Source of the DNA: Balaenoptera acutorostrata | Lineage: Eukaryota > Chordata > Mammalia > Artiodactyla > Balaenopteridae | Assembly (NCBI RefSeq): GCF_949987535.1 | Contig: NC_080067.1 | Coordinates: 7,688,001 to 7,752,000, forward strand | DNA length: 64,000 bases | Reading direction: 5' to 3' | Notes under the pieces: generated by a model | Told to the model about the DNA's origin: nothing | Seen by the model: the letters and a program-made list of their open reading frames with translations, nothing else | Database searches by the model: none | In this document: piece after piece, positions 46,642 to 57,627 of the stretch | How positions within the stretch are numbered: position 1 is the first letter of the stretch | Layout of the letters: every line of letters starts with the position of its first letter | Position numbers and translations under genes: made by a program

Positions 46642-47379
46642 TTTGTTTAACTTACTGTGTTTGGGGTCTCCTTTTCTCAGGCTGCAGGTTCGTAGTTCCT
46701 GTTGTTTTTGGTGTCTGCCCTCAGTGGCTAAGGTTGGTTCAGTGGGTTGTGTAGGCTTCCTGGTGGAGGGAACTAGTGCCTGTGTTCTGGTGGATGAGGG
46801 TGGATCTTGTCTTTCTGGTTGGCAGGTGCATGTCTGGTGGTGTGTTTTGGAGTGTCTGTGACATTATTATGATTTTAGGCAGCCTCTCTGCTAATGGGTG
46901 GGGTTTTGTTCCTGTCTTCCTAGTTGTTCGGCATAGGGTGTCCAGCACTGTAGCTTGCTGGTCATTGAGGGGAGCTGTGTCTTGGTGTTGAGATGGAGAT
47001 CTCTGGGAGATTTTCGCTGTTTGATATTACATGGAGCTGGGAGGTGTCTGATGGACCAATGTCCTGAACTTGCCTCTCCCACCTCAGAGACACAGTCCTG
47101 ATGCCAGTTTTTCTTCTGTTTATTTTGAGTGAATTATAGGCCCTCCCCACTCCGGTACTCACTAGGGTTTAAGCATGATCCTCTGCACATAATTTAAAAA
47201 TCAAAACACCAACTGGCGGATTTAAGCAAACCTCCTATTTTTAGAACAGTATTAAAAAATATGGCAGATTTTATTTTCGGCCACACAGCCGAGCAGCAAC
47301 AGAGGAGGCTCCTGGGCATTCCTCCATCCCTCAGTGCAGAGCTGGGCTGCCATCTCCTTGCCTGGGCAGCTGCCTCTCC
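46642..47379 (-). promoter_or_regulatory. L1 5' UTR of a second type, with possible extra 5' sequence
   Basis: 46642-47165 is a 5' UTR unrelated in detail to the one at 2701-3587 ('cagcaagctacagtgctgga', 'ccactgaaccaaccttagcc' on the minus strand). 47166-47379, still inside the TSDs, has a different character: AT-rich, then GC-rich 'aggagatggcagcccagctc'. It is either the true start of this L1 type or upstream sequence carried along. No 'gatggcggagtag' start is present. Confidence 0.65.
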
Positions 47380-47463
47380 TCTGCTCATCTTTCAAATTTC
47401 CCTTTCTACAGGAAGTTTAGCTAGCCAACCATAGGCAAAGTTATTTTCCTTTATCTCTGTACA

Positions 47464-49304
47464 CTATAGCATCTTTTAAAAATCTGTGTATATTGGTTTA
47501 ATCCATGTCAAATGTAGTTTATAAAGGGAAAGGACAAGTACCTTTGTACAGAATATACAGACAAAGCCTCAGTCCATGTGGTCCATAAGAGGGGCAGGGC
47601 AGACAACACTTTTCCCTGGGAACAACAGCTCTAATTCCAGGAAGGGTTCTCAGCTGAAGTCTGTGCAGCCAGGACCACCCTCCTCCAGCCCCAATCTCAG
47701 CCCCTGCTTCAGCTGGGTTCCCATTTCCCGTGCCTCCCCACTCACTTAACCCCTGATGAAGAGCCCCAGGAGCTAAGGCTAAGAAGATCATGTCCTTAGG
47801 GCATGCATCTCATGTTTAGGAGAAGAAATATACACCACTGAACATGGAGCACATGGGAGATGGAAGGGACACCACGGTCCAGGGAGGGGGAGAGGCAGGC
47901 ATCCCAAGAGGTGGGAGGGCCTGGCCCCCAGCCAGACCTGAATACGGCGCTGCTTCCAGGTGTTCTTAACAAAAGAAGAAACTCCTACAACCTAAGGGGA
48001 GGAGTTGTCCCATTTATACACAACATTGTAAACATATACGGTCCTGTTATTACATGTGCTTCAGTTTGGTGTTTGCATGTCTGTCTGTCCATCTGTCAGG
48101 CTGGGGGCTGGATCTCAGGAGACTTGCTGGACTACCTCCCCTTCCTACTGCCCCCACATTCCCACCCCGGGAATGGAACCTGGAACAGGTATGGTCCCAC
48201 ATCTTGGTGGGATCCGGCAGGCAGAGCCTGAGCCTCTGCCTCCATTCTGACTCCAGAGTCCTGTGTGTGTGCGTGTATGTACGTGGAGAACCTGTGTGCA
48301 AGTGTGTACAAGGGGGAGGTCACGTCACGGGGGGTGGGGTGCGGAGAGGGGGGCTGCTGGAGGCAAGGTCTGCCTGGGGTGGCTGGCTCACGAGTGGATT
48401 CTCCGTAGGTCTCTGGGCAGAGATTCTCGGCAACCAGGGTCCGCAGTCAGCACCCCTCACAGTGCACATGCTAACCCTGGATGGTCTTCAGGGGCATCGA
48501 GTACGAGTCCATGCCGACGAGGCACTTGTAACGGTCCCCACAGGAGAGCCGCCGTCCAAGCTCCCTGACCCGGCAGGGCCTCAGACATGGTCACAGCTAC
48601 ATCTTTGGTCGCTATTTCTTGCTGGTCTTCTGCACGGCCTCCTGCGTGCCGCTCTCACTGCTGCTGGTAGAAGGCATCTCGTTCCTCGCCTGTTTAGAGA
48701 ACTCGGGCGTGGTGCATGTGCTGGGAGGGCTGTGTAGGACTGCGCCCCGGAGGAATGTGCCTCTCTCCTCGGCTTCACCTGGCTCCTCACCTGTGCAGGG
48801 GATGGCGTCAGCCTCTGTGTACCGTGGCTTCCCAAGCTCCAGAATGTCACCCACATCCACACCCAAGTCAGCATCCCTGTCCCGATTCTCTTGGCCGCGG
48901 TACGTGAGGAAGCCAGAGCCTGGAAAACCACCTCCCAGGAGAGTGGTGGCCCGCCTCCGCCTCCGCGGGCTCCACTCACGCCCCAGGATGGTGCTGTTCT
49001 CACGCTCCACCTCCAGGTTATCAGTCGATCCAGGGCATCATTCGCAGCCATGCAGGAGCCTCTGCCCTTCATCTTGCTTCCTCCGTTTCATATTCCCAAT
49101 CGGAGCATTCAGTAGGGTCTGCGGGAAGGCCTACTTCCTCCTTCCTGCCGGCACCCCCTCCCCGCCCACTCTGTCATTGGTTCAGACACTCAGCATAGCC
49201 ACCAGGGGGCTTCTCTAGCAGGACCACGTGGCCGGGGATGCGGGCGGATGCCCCCTGGCTGCCTGGTAGTGGTGGCAGTCATGATGACTCCTCTATAGCA
49301 TCTT
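47464..49304 (-). pseudogene. GC-rich retrocopy of an unidentified gene
   Basis: A 1.8-kb GC-rich block on the minus strand between duplicated 12-mers 'ctatagcatctt' (47464-47475 and 49293-49304), the mark of retrotransposition. Codon-like frames run from about 49150 to 48480. One is open from about 49038 to a stop at 48612 and reads 'NLEVERENSTILGREWSPRR', 'DLGVDVGDILELGKPRYTEA', 'EFSKQARNEMPSTSSSESGT'. A second frame downstream reads 'GDRYKCLVGMDSYSMPLKTI' before a stop near 48478. A TGA near 49041 and frame changes show it is broken. The rest, 48478-47490, looks like a long 3' UTR ending with an ATTAAA signal at 47502-47497. I do not recognise the parent gene, and the poly(A) tail is eroded. 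Confidence 0.55.
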
Positions 49305-49600
49305 GTATATGGTTCCATTAGGGACCTATAACATCCAGAGGCACAGAGGTCGGTCTTGATAAAGACCCATGTTATTGATAAATAAACCCATGTTATTGAA
49401 TAATGAAATTCATTTCAAAACTTAGGGTGAAGCAAAGGGTTGAATCTTTCAAATAAACCGGTGTATTTCCTTCTAATAATAATGAAGGATGCATACCTCA
49501 TTTTCTGTCAGAAACTCAGAGCAAACTTCTGGTGAGCATTTCTATAGCTCCTTGGTATTCCCTTGTTTGCTTGTAGCTGCCCTTGGTCCTATTTTAATCA
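49305..49600. other. Short single-copy segment
   Basis: Contains a small tandem phrase 'acccatgttattga' repeated at 49366-49379 and 49388-49401. No gene. Confidence 0.5.
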
Positions 49601-49609
49601 TCTTTGATC

Positions 49610-49930
49610 TTTTTTTAAAAAAAAATTTATTTATTTTTGGCTGTGTTGGGTCTTCATTGCTGCATGTGGGTTTTCTCTAGTTGCGGCAAGCGGGGGCTAC
49701 TATTCGTTGTGGTGCATGGGCTTCTCATTGCAGTGGCTTCTCTTGTTGCGGAGCATGGGCTCTAGGTGCGCAGGCTTCAGTAGTTGTGGTGCCGTGGTCT
49801 AGAGTGCAGGCTCAGTAGTTGTGGTACACAGGCTTAGTTGCTCCGCGGCATGTGGGATCCTCCTGGACCAGGGCCCGTGTCCCCTGCATTGGCAGGCAGA
49901 TTACCAACCACTGTGCCACCAGGGAGGTCC
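49610..49930 (-). mobile_element. CHR-type SINE, antisense
   Basis: Long form with two 'gtagttgtgg' phrases and the head 'ccaccagggaggtccc'. The short flanking repeat 'atcatctt' at 49597 and 49932 is a probable partial TSD. Confidence 0.92.
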
Positions 49931-50033
49931 CATCATCTTCAGTCTTATGCTGCCTGTGTTTTATTATAAGCAATCCCAAGTGTTTTTAAAGATGTAAAGA
50001 CCTAAATAAAAACCAAAGAACACCATGAGTCTG

Positions 50034-50640
50034 TGTTACCGACAAGGGCCCTTGGATCCTTTAATCAGTAGAAACTGATAAGAGGCCAGATGAGAATTTC
50101 AGGTAAGGCTTTATCGAGGCTACTTCTGTAGCTCCAAGGAGCAAAAACAAGAAACAGGTGTCCTTACTATTCCCTGAGAGAAGCTCTGTGGGTCCTTAAA
50201 TGGGGTAATAGAAGGGTCAGGTCTGTGGGTCCACAGGAGGCCTACCTTAGGTGGTCTGCTCACCTCTGTGGTGGTGCTGTGTGCAGGAATCATGCCACAG
50301 TACCCTGCTTTTGCTCCTGGCACCTCAGAAATGGCAGTTGGTTTGTGGCCTTTTTGTATCCTATTGTTCATAATTACCCCAACCGCACATGCATGTAGTT
50401 ATTTTTAGTCATTCATAGTTTCTTTGTATTTTGTTACTGGAGGAGACCTTTGTCCCAGTGCAAGCACTCTGGTAGAGAATCCCAGGTCCCAGCCTATCTC
50501 AGCTGGATTCAAGGGCTTGCCCTTAGCAGCATCTTGGGACCAGAAGGGAAGGGAACCAATGCCCTTAATGTTTCTGAAGGAGGGGAGAACATTCATTTTT
50601 AAAAAAATCCATCAGAGTTAGAGAGGAATCTCCCTGAGCA
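50034..50640 (-). mobile_element. Solo LTR (ERV1-like), copy 1
   Basis: Aligns in order with the sequence at 62398-62960: 'tgttaccgac' start, 'gaggccagatgagaatttcagg', 'aaggctttat', 'tttgtattttgttactggagg', 'tcccaggtcccagcctatctc'. As read on the minus strand, the TTTATT-type region becomes an AATAAA-like signal followed by a U5-like end in 'gtaaca', the layout of an LTR. No internal viral sequence lies next to it. Confidence 0.65.
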
Positions 50641-51639
50641 ATTTGTTAAGTCCTTAACTAGGACCAGTTTAGCGAAAGGCATTGAGATTCTCTGACCTGC
50701 TGGGTGTGTTAGTACATTATATAGTCAAATTTGGAATATGTGATCCACATATTTTCCAGAAGGCTTTGAATTCCAACAATGCCTAAAACATTTACCAGCA
50801 ATTTTTAGACTGTAAGGCAGTTTTTTAAAACTGTAAGGCAATTTTAAACTGGAAATACAATTGACTTTCTAAATGCTGAGGGGAAGAAAAAAACTAGTGA
50901 ATTAGAAACTGAAGTCAATTCTCTAATCTTTATTTCTTCTTCTTACACCCATCTACTTATCCACATCTCCTATTTTCTCCCCCCACATGTTCCCTTTTCT
51001 ATTACTCTAACTCTAACATGCAGCTTTCAGTTTTTAATACTTTTTTTGGAGTGACTCAGGAACACATGAGCTTTCTCTCCCTACTCCAGAAACTTCCACA
51101 CCATTGCCTGTGAGCCCCATGGAAGCTTGAACTGCTTGATTCTTCATTTGCCTCCTAGTTTAGGACATGTGTGGCTCAGAGGAGCCAGAGAAAGAAGGGT
51201 CTTCATCTTCAAAGTTCCAAGATAATAATGTAATTATATGATGAATTCAAGTCTTTGAAAGTCTATGCCTGGAATCTAACTGCATCCTGAGTTCCCAAAA
51301 ACCAAATTTGTGTCATCTGATCATTCTTTCATTCTATTCACCATGAAACTTTTCTCCTTGTCCCTCCTAGTCTGAAAAAACACTTGTTTTGCTTAAATAT
51401 TACACAAGCGTGTTTCACTGGGCAGAAAGAGGAGTGCAGAGGTCAGGAGGGAGGGTCCTCTAAGGTAACTAAGAAGCTCCTTAGAGTTTCCCATGTCTTT
51501 ATTATAGAGCTGCCGTAGCTTTGATAGAAGTTACCTGCATGGCTGCAGGTACAACCCTACCTTTATAGACTAGCATGTCTTCTACTGCCTGGGACAGCCT
51601 GAAGGTCTTCCCATGACTTAGCTACCTTCCTATACATTA
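50641..51639. other. Single-copy stretch, nothing assigned
   Basis: No recognised repeat or exon. 50930-51020 is pyrimidine-rich. Confidence 0.45.
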
Positions 51640-52390
51640 TATCTCAGGCCAGGGGAGAGTAAACTATAGCTCATGGGCCAAATTTTGGTTGTTTTTTTTT
51701 TTAAATGACACTCCTGTTTAATGCTTTCAATGTTTAATTCTGATTTTATATTAACATTGTAACTCTTGCTTTTTTAATTTTTAATTTTTTTAAATAAATT
51801 TATTTATTTTAGGCTGTGTTGGGTCTTCGTTGCTGTGCGCAGGCTTTCTCTAGTTGTGGTGAGCAGGGCCTACTCTTCATTGCGGTGTGCGGGCTTCTCA
51901 TTGTGGTGGATTCTCCTGTTGCAGAGCACAGGCCCTAGGTGCGCGGGCTTCAGTAGTTGTGGCTCATGGGCTCAGTAGTTGTGGCTCGCAGGCTCTAGAG
52001 CACAGGCCCAATAGTTGTGGCACACGGGCTTAGTTGCTCTGCAGCATGTGGGATCTTCCCGGACCAGGGCTTGAACCCATGTCCCCTGCATTGGCAGGTG
52101 TATTCTTAACCACTGTGCCACCAAGGAAGCCCAAATTTTATGTTTTTATATGGTTTACAAATTAAGAATGGCTTTTACATTTTTAAATGGTTGACAAAAA
52201 ACTAAAAGAAGAATAATATTTTGTGACACATGAAAACTTAGGTGAAATTCCAATTTCGAAATATATATTTTTTACATATTGTCCACAGTCACTTTCATGC
52301 TACAATGGCAGAATTGAGCAGTTGTGACAGAGACTATGGACCTCACAAGGTCTAAGATATTTACTTGTTTGCTCTTTATAGAAAATACTT
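51640..52390 (+). mobile_element. Old DNA-transposon-like element split by a SINE
   Basis: 'taaactatagctcatgggccaa' on the left and 'ttcatgctacaatggcagaattgagcag..gacagagactatgg' on the right belong to one common mammalian element (hAT-like, '..gtttgccgacccctg' type). The SINE at 51780-52132 separates the halves. A related fragment lies at 55740-55905 in the opposite orientation. Confidence 0.55.
51780..52132 (-). mobile_element. CHR-type SINE, antisense, long form
   Basis: 'ggctgtgttgggtcttcgtt' to 'ccaccaaggaagccc', with duplicated 'cagtagttgtggctc' units in the body. It is inserted in the older DNA-transposon-like element. Confidence 0.93.
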
Positions 52391-53959
52391 GCTGACTCTG
52401 TTTCTCTCTGCTCCTGTATTCCCCTGTCTGTGTAGGCTGTTTCTAAGTTGTTCCAGGACCACTTGGATGTATAGGATCATCCGTTCACTGTTTCCACTGG
52501 AAAAAAAAATTCCCATCAAATTTTTACATATATTTTGAGGATCTTCACTGAATTTTGGGGAAGGGACGTAGGAAGGGATCACATATTGCACATCTTGTCA
52601 CTTTTCTTGCTATCGCACCTTTTTCTTCTTCTTCCTTTCCCCCCCTCTCCATCTGGCTTCACTGAGAATTTCCTCCAGGTCACTTCCACACACTCTGAGG
52701 TTCCCTGCAGGTCTCAGTATCTACCCCAGGCAGGCTTATTGAGGAGTGACTTCCAAACAAAGGTAGTACTGTCCCTGAAAAAGAATTCTAGTGAACATAA
52801 TTTTCTCCATTTCATTACTATGGGAGAACAATAGTTCTGTAGAGATTTAGCTGAGGCTCAGAGCCTTTGCTAGGTGCTAATGACTTTGCTTTCTAAGACT
52901 CTTAAGCTGGATCTCAGTCGGATCCCAAAGTCTCTTCATGGATCACTTCGTCCACGCATTCTTTCCGACCTCAGATCTCTGGATGGTCTTTCAGCTTTAA
53001 TCCTCTTGCCTGTATCAATGAAAGAAGAGATCAGAGGCTGTTCTTTCAGGCACTTTCAGCTACTTAAACCCATAATTATATAAGTCTGATTTTTAATGTA
53101 CAATGCTTAGCAATTTCGTTTTTAATCAAAACATCACACTCAGAACTTTAGTTGGAATGGTGGGTCAGTGATCTATTGTTACATGGAAAGATTGCTTAGT
53201 GAGTAGCTGGGATTATTAAAATATATAGCAGTGTCAGAAATTCTGGCTGGAGTCCTGATTAAGAGTGATTAGAAGTTATTTATCAAACTCTTCTGAAAGC
53301 TATTCTTTGTTCTCCTCATCATGGTTTTAGAAGAGAGCTCTTCTTGGGAGTATAGTTACAGACAGTAAAATATGTATGTGAAATACATATTTTATTTAAT
53401 AATATAACATTTTATTTCCTTCAGCATATAGATAGAGAAATATAGGAAAAATATTTGCATATCACCATACATTTCTGATCAAGAAGGAGTCGTAAATTCT
53501 TCTCCAAACATGTTGGAATGATATAAAAAATATAAAAGACCCTATGTGGGCTCAAAATCTAGAGGAACATCTCTCTGGGCAGAAAATCAAAGGTGTGATT
53601 GAGGTTCAAAGTATAGGTTTTCTGGGCTTCGTGTAACATGTATATAGGGACTGTATAGGGCTCACTGTTTAATGTCCCCTGCTCTGGAAATGAGGCATAA
53701 AGAGGCTATTGTGGGCTTATAACTAATTTGTGAGCCTGAGGAGTTGGGATTCAGCCTCACCAATATCAACCGAGCAAGTCTCCCACTGGCTCAGTGACTG
53801 AACTGGATTTGTTATATTTCCCCAAATCACTCTGGGATAAGGACTTTGAATCATCAATATAAGTCCACCTGGGATGGAGAGGAGAGAGAGAGAGAAAGAG
53901 AGAGAAGGCAAAAGCTCCCATTCAACAAATCTGAGACTCAAATTCTACAACAAACGAAG
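52391..53959. other. Single-copy stretch, nothing assigned
   Basis: No exon or nameable repeat. A purine (GA)n run lies at 53879-53907. Confidence 0.45.
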
Positions 53960-55063
53960 CAACTTTAAGCCAAGAACGAAGGTAAAATAAATCAACAATC
54001 AGATGAAAAAATTAGTTTAGATAAAAATAATAACACAACAAATCCCAAAGCTATAAAGCAGATTGACAATTTTGACTATATAAAGATAAAAAGAAATTTG
54101 TATTGCAAAAGTCATTGCATTGATTGATGGCCACAGGATTTGATTGCTAAAGAAGACTCATAGGATCCCAAATGACAATGGCTTTCAAATCTACAGTTTA
54201 TTTTAGGAAAATGATGTAATATAGCAACAACATTAAAATAAGGATATGCATCACAGCCAAGGGCAGCCTGGAGAGGCTAGGTGCAAACTTCAACCGTACT
54301 CTATCTGGAGGGCTGTACCATGATGTACTTTATCTCTCAGATCAGGAACCACTGATGTATGCACAAAATATCTCAGACCAGGGAGCCCCCAAAGGAGTCT
54401 CAGATGGGGCTTATTCTTACCTTGCTGGTCACTTAGACATATTCCTTCCATGTAAGAGCTTAAGTTAGAGCTCCTCTAGGAGTCTTAGTGAGGCTGGGTA
54501 CAAATCATCAGTCTCACTGCTATCAATCAAAAATGCTAACAAGCTGGTATAAACTACTATGCCAAAACTCACCTAAAACCCATGGTTTCAAAGCAACACT
54601 ATTAATCAGTTCATTTCATTCCTTGACCAATGCTGTGCATGTGTTTCAGCCAAACAGTTCAGGCTAATTCCAGACCTACAGGAATTAATCCTTGCAACAC
54701 AGCCACCATAAACAAAGTCAAAAGACAAGTGACAAACTAGGAAAATGAAGTGCAGTTTACATTGTAGAAAAAAAGGTAAATTTCCGTAATATATAAAGAA
54801 TTTCTATAAATAAATATTGAAAAGACTATCAGCTCAATTGAAAAATAGTCAAAGGATATGAAGAGACACCTTACAGAAATGAAAAAATTCTTAAACATAA
54901 GAAAATAAGAATACAAAAAAGTATTCAATCTTGTTCATGATAAGGAAATGCTTATTGAAACTACTGAAATGTCATTTCTCACCTATTATTGGCAAAGATC
55001 AGAAAGTTTGAGTACACATTGTGTTGGCAAGGCTATCAGCCAACCACTCTCCTCACAGCTGGT
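53960..55063 (+). mobile_element. Old L1 ORF2 fragment split by another insertion
   Basis: Left part 53960-54125 ('actatataaagataaaaag', 'tgtattgcaaaag') and right part 54705-55063 ('cataaacaaagtcaaaagac', 'catttctcacctattattgg') are collinear L1 ORF2 sequence of an older subfamily. Diverged beyond any open frame. Confidence 0.7.
54126..54704 (-). mobile_element. Insertion in old L1, LTR-like
   Basis: About 580 bases that separate the two L1 halves. An AT-rich 'cagtttattttagg' near the left end would be a polyadenylation region on the minus strand, suggesting an ERVL-type solo LTR. I saw no diagnostic motif to name it. Confidence 0.4.
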
Positions 55064-55379
55064 AAGTGAGTCCTTTCTTTCTTTCTTTCTTTCTCCCTTC
55101 CTTCCTTCCTCCCTCCCCCCCTCCCTCCCTTCTCTCTCTCTCTCTCTGTCTCTTTCTTTCTTTCTTAGATATTTTTGCTTGTTTATTTGATGTGGACCAT
55201 TTCCAAAGTCTTTATTGAACTTGCTAGAATATTGCCTCTTTTTTTTGTTTTGGTCTTTTGGCCGCGAGGCATGTGGGACCCTAGCTCCCCGACCAGGGAT
55301 TGAACCTGCACCCCCTGAATTGGAAGGTGACGTCCCAACCACTGGACCACCAGGGAAGTCCCAAAGTGAGTCCTTTCTT
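55064..55379 (-). mobile_element. CHR-1-like SINE with expanded pyrimidine tail and 16-base TSD
   Basis: Perfect TSD 'aagtgagtcctttctt' at 55064-55079 and 55364-55379. The antisense tail has become a C/T tract (55071-55147, then CTTT units). After it come 'ttgatgtggaccatttccaaagtctttattg' in pieces (55178-55208) and the head 'ccaccagggaagtccc'. Confidence 0.93.
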
Positions 55380-55739
55380 GAAAGGGTATCTGAGAATCAC
55401 ATTTCATTGTCTACTACGGTAAGACAACTTTGATGGAGGATTTTTATATCCACAAGCCCTTACATCAGGAATGATTTTCTTAATGTATAAATCAGTGTCT
55501 TCCCATTGTACCCAGCCGCCATCTTAATGTCTCTACTCCTTGTTCCTTGCATTCCAGGTATCTTTCACCTGGGATGCAAGAAATAACAATGCAAATAAAA
55601 ATTGATATTATAAGGTAGTCTACCTAATGAAGGTAGTCTAACTAATGACTAAAAAGAAAACCTCTCAATTTTAGAAAGTTTAAAAGATGAAAAAATATAT
55701 ATTCTGGATAAAAGTTATAAGATTCAACTCTGCTGTTGT
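55380..55739. other. Nothing assigned
   Basis: May include the faint continuation of the old L1. Imperfect local repeat 'gtagtctaactaatga' at 55614-55648. Confidence 0.4.
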
Positions 55740-55905
55740 CATTTATAACCAAAGCAGCCACAGGACAATATGTAAAGAAATGGGTGTGGCTGTATGCCAA
55801 TAAAACTTTATTTATGAACAGGATTTATTTATGGATTTAACAAATCCATAAATGTATGGATTTAACACATGAGCCATTGTTTGCTTATACCCCAAAGATA
55901 TAAAG
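55740..55905 (-). mobile_element. DNA-transposon-like fragment, related to 51640-52390
   Basis: 'aaccaaagcagccacaggac', 'gtgtggctgtatgccaataa' and 'aactttatttatgaacagg' are the reverse of the element at 51640. An internal phrase 'ggatttaac' is duplicated at 55832 and 55858. Confidence 0.55.
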
Positions 55906-57100
55906 TAATAATTTCATTTGGGAAATTCTAGTTAGTGGGAGTTTAGAGGAGGGAGAACTTGCATTTAGCTAGCAAACATCTAAGAGGACTTCATGAGGAT
56001 GATGATACCTAATATGGAACCTTAGCACTGGGTGAAAGCTTGGGGGTATGGTAGGGAGAAAGGGAGGGTGAGGCAGGAGGGATGCTCTTGTTGGAGGAAA
56101 ATATGTCAGCAAAACCACAGCGGAGTTGGTTAACAAGAGGGTGTGTAGTAGCAACTCACTGGTTTAAGAATAGTATATATTAAGTGGACTAAAAGGGACA
56201 TAGGTGGGAAGGAATGTTTGGGCAAGACCAAGAAAGGTTCAGTCAGGTAGAGGAGAATGTGTTTATTATGTAGTCACCTTGGGTGGGTTGATGGTGGGCC
56301 ACTGAGTCAGAGATTGGCATGGTCAATCATGCCTTAGGAAGTCTGGTGCTCTGAGGGCCTGAAGCTTAAATAATTAGGGGGGTGCTCTTCAAGAATGAAT
56401 TTGACATTAGGTAGAGGACCTTGGAAGGGGCTCATGTGAGTGTTGGGTCCTGAAATCTAAGTTTCACTAGCCTCCTAGAACATCCACCTGTGCAGGTGAT
56501 ATTAAATGGGGTGGCTACAACACTAGTCTTGGTAAGAAATAACAAGAACTGGACATGTAAATGGCAGAGGGAATTGGGAAGATGGGACAAACATCAGACT
56601 CTTTTGAGGTAAAAGTGTAGGGCTTGGCAACTGGGAAGCTAAAAATAGACAGATTTACAGCATCTGCTGGAGACAAAGAAGAGGAGGAGACAAAGATAGA
56701 GCTGAGATTTACAGTTTATAAGGGCTAAAAAAGGTGGTGATGACATAAACAGAAAAAGATAACACAAAAGGAGGCGCAGGTTTTCCAAGGAAGAGAATGC
56801 ACTCAATTTTGAACAGAGTGAGTTTAAGGTTATCTAGGTGAAAATATTCAGCTGGCCATTGAAAACGTGAAAAAAGAGATTGGGAAAGAAGTCTGAATTT
56901 AGGGGTCACCAACATCAACATGAGTGTTGTGAGAGAATGAGATTATCCAGAGAGAGGATGCAGAGAGATCAGAAGTCTTTGGATGGAGCTGCCTCCTTAT
57001 TTGGCAGAGGCTGAAATGGAAGAATTCTGCCTGTAGAACTCATATGCTATCTGGATGTTCTTATTTGCTTTCTGACTGCCATTTGTTTTAGTAGATTATT
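55906..57100. other. Single-copy stretch, nothing assigned
   Basis: Purine-rich in parts (56560-56990). No gene or nameable repeat. Confidence 0.45.
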
Positions 57101-57627
57101 TGGAATGAATCTACTTTTTTTAGATTCCTCATTCTATGAATTTATTTTAAATAATGGGTGATATCCAGTGGGGTAACTAATTAAGAATATAGAGGAGGGC
57201 CACACATAACAGCATTGAGGTCAGTATCAGAGTTTGGGAAAGAGTCCCTGAATCACTTTTTTTTTAAGAGTTATTCTCCATTTATAGTTATTATAAAATA
57301 TTGGCTATATTTCCTGTGTTTTACAATATATTCTTGTAGCTTATTTTATACATAATAGCTTGTATTTCTTACTCCCCCATCCCTATATTTCCCCTCCCCC
57401 CTTCCCTCTCCCCACTGGTAACCACTAGTTTGTTCTCTATACCTGTGAGTCTGCTTTTTTTTTTAATATATTCAGTAGTTTGTTGTATTTTTTAGATTCC
57501 ACATATAAGTGATATCATACAGTATTTGTCTTTCTCTGACTTATTTCACTTAGCATAACGCCCTCCAAGTCCGTGTTGCTGCAAATGGCAAAATTTCATT
57601 CTTTTTTATGGAATGAAACTACTTTTT
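57101..57627 (-). mobile_element. L1 3' end with candidate 137-base 3' transduction
   Basis: A 19-base flank 'tggaatgaa(t/a)ctacttttt' at 57101-57119 and 57609-57627, one mismatch. L1 3' UTR and ORF2 end occupy 57257-57608. On the minus strand the L1 part ends at an A run (57265-57257). Then come 137 bases of non-L1 sequence with an AATAAA at 57146-57141, and a final A run beginning about 20 bases later, next to the TSD. Confidence 0.8.

Larger units (their letters stand above)
41142..47392 (-). mobile_element. Near-full-length L1 with 13-base TSD
   Basis: Element at 41155-47379, flanked by 'tctgctcatcttt' at 41142-41154 and 47380-47392. In minus-strand order: 5' UTR 47379-46642, ORF1 46641-45752, a 58-base spacer, ORF2 45693-41538 (with a SINE inside), 3' UTR 41537-41155. 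Without the SINE it is about 5.9 kb. ORF2 without the SINE is about 3.83 kb, matching the usual 1275 codons. Both ORFs carry frameshifts and stops, so it is inactive. Confidence 0.94.

Noticed and set aside
48054..48737. 227-codon plus-strand frame
   Set aside because: Antisense to the minus-strand retrocopy, and the best coding-like signal is on the other strand. Its start lies in what looks like a 3' UTR, and low stop density follows from high GC.
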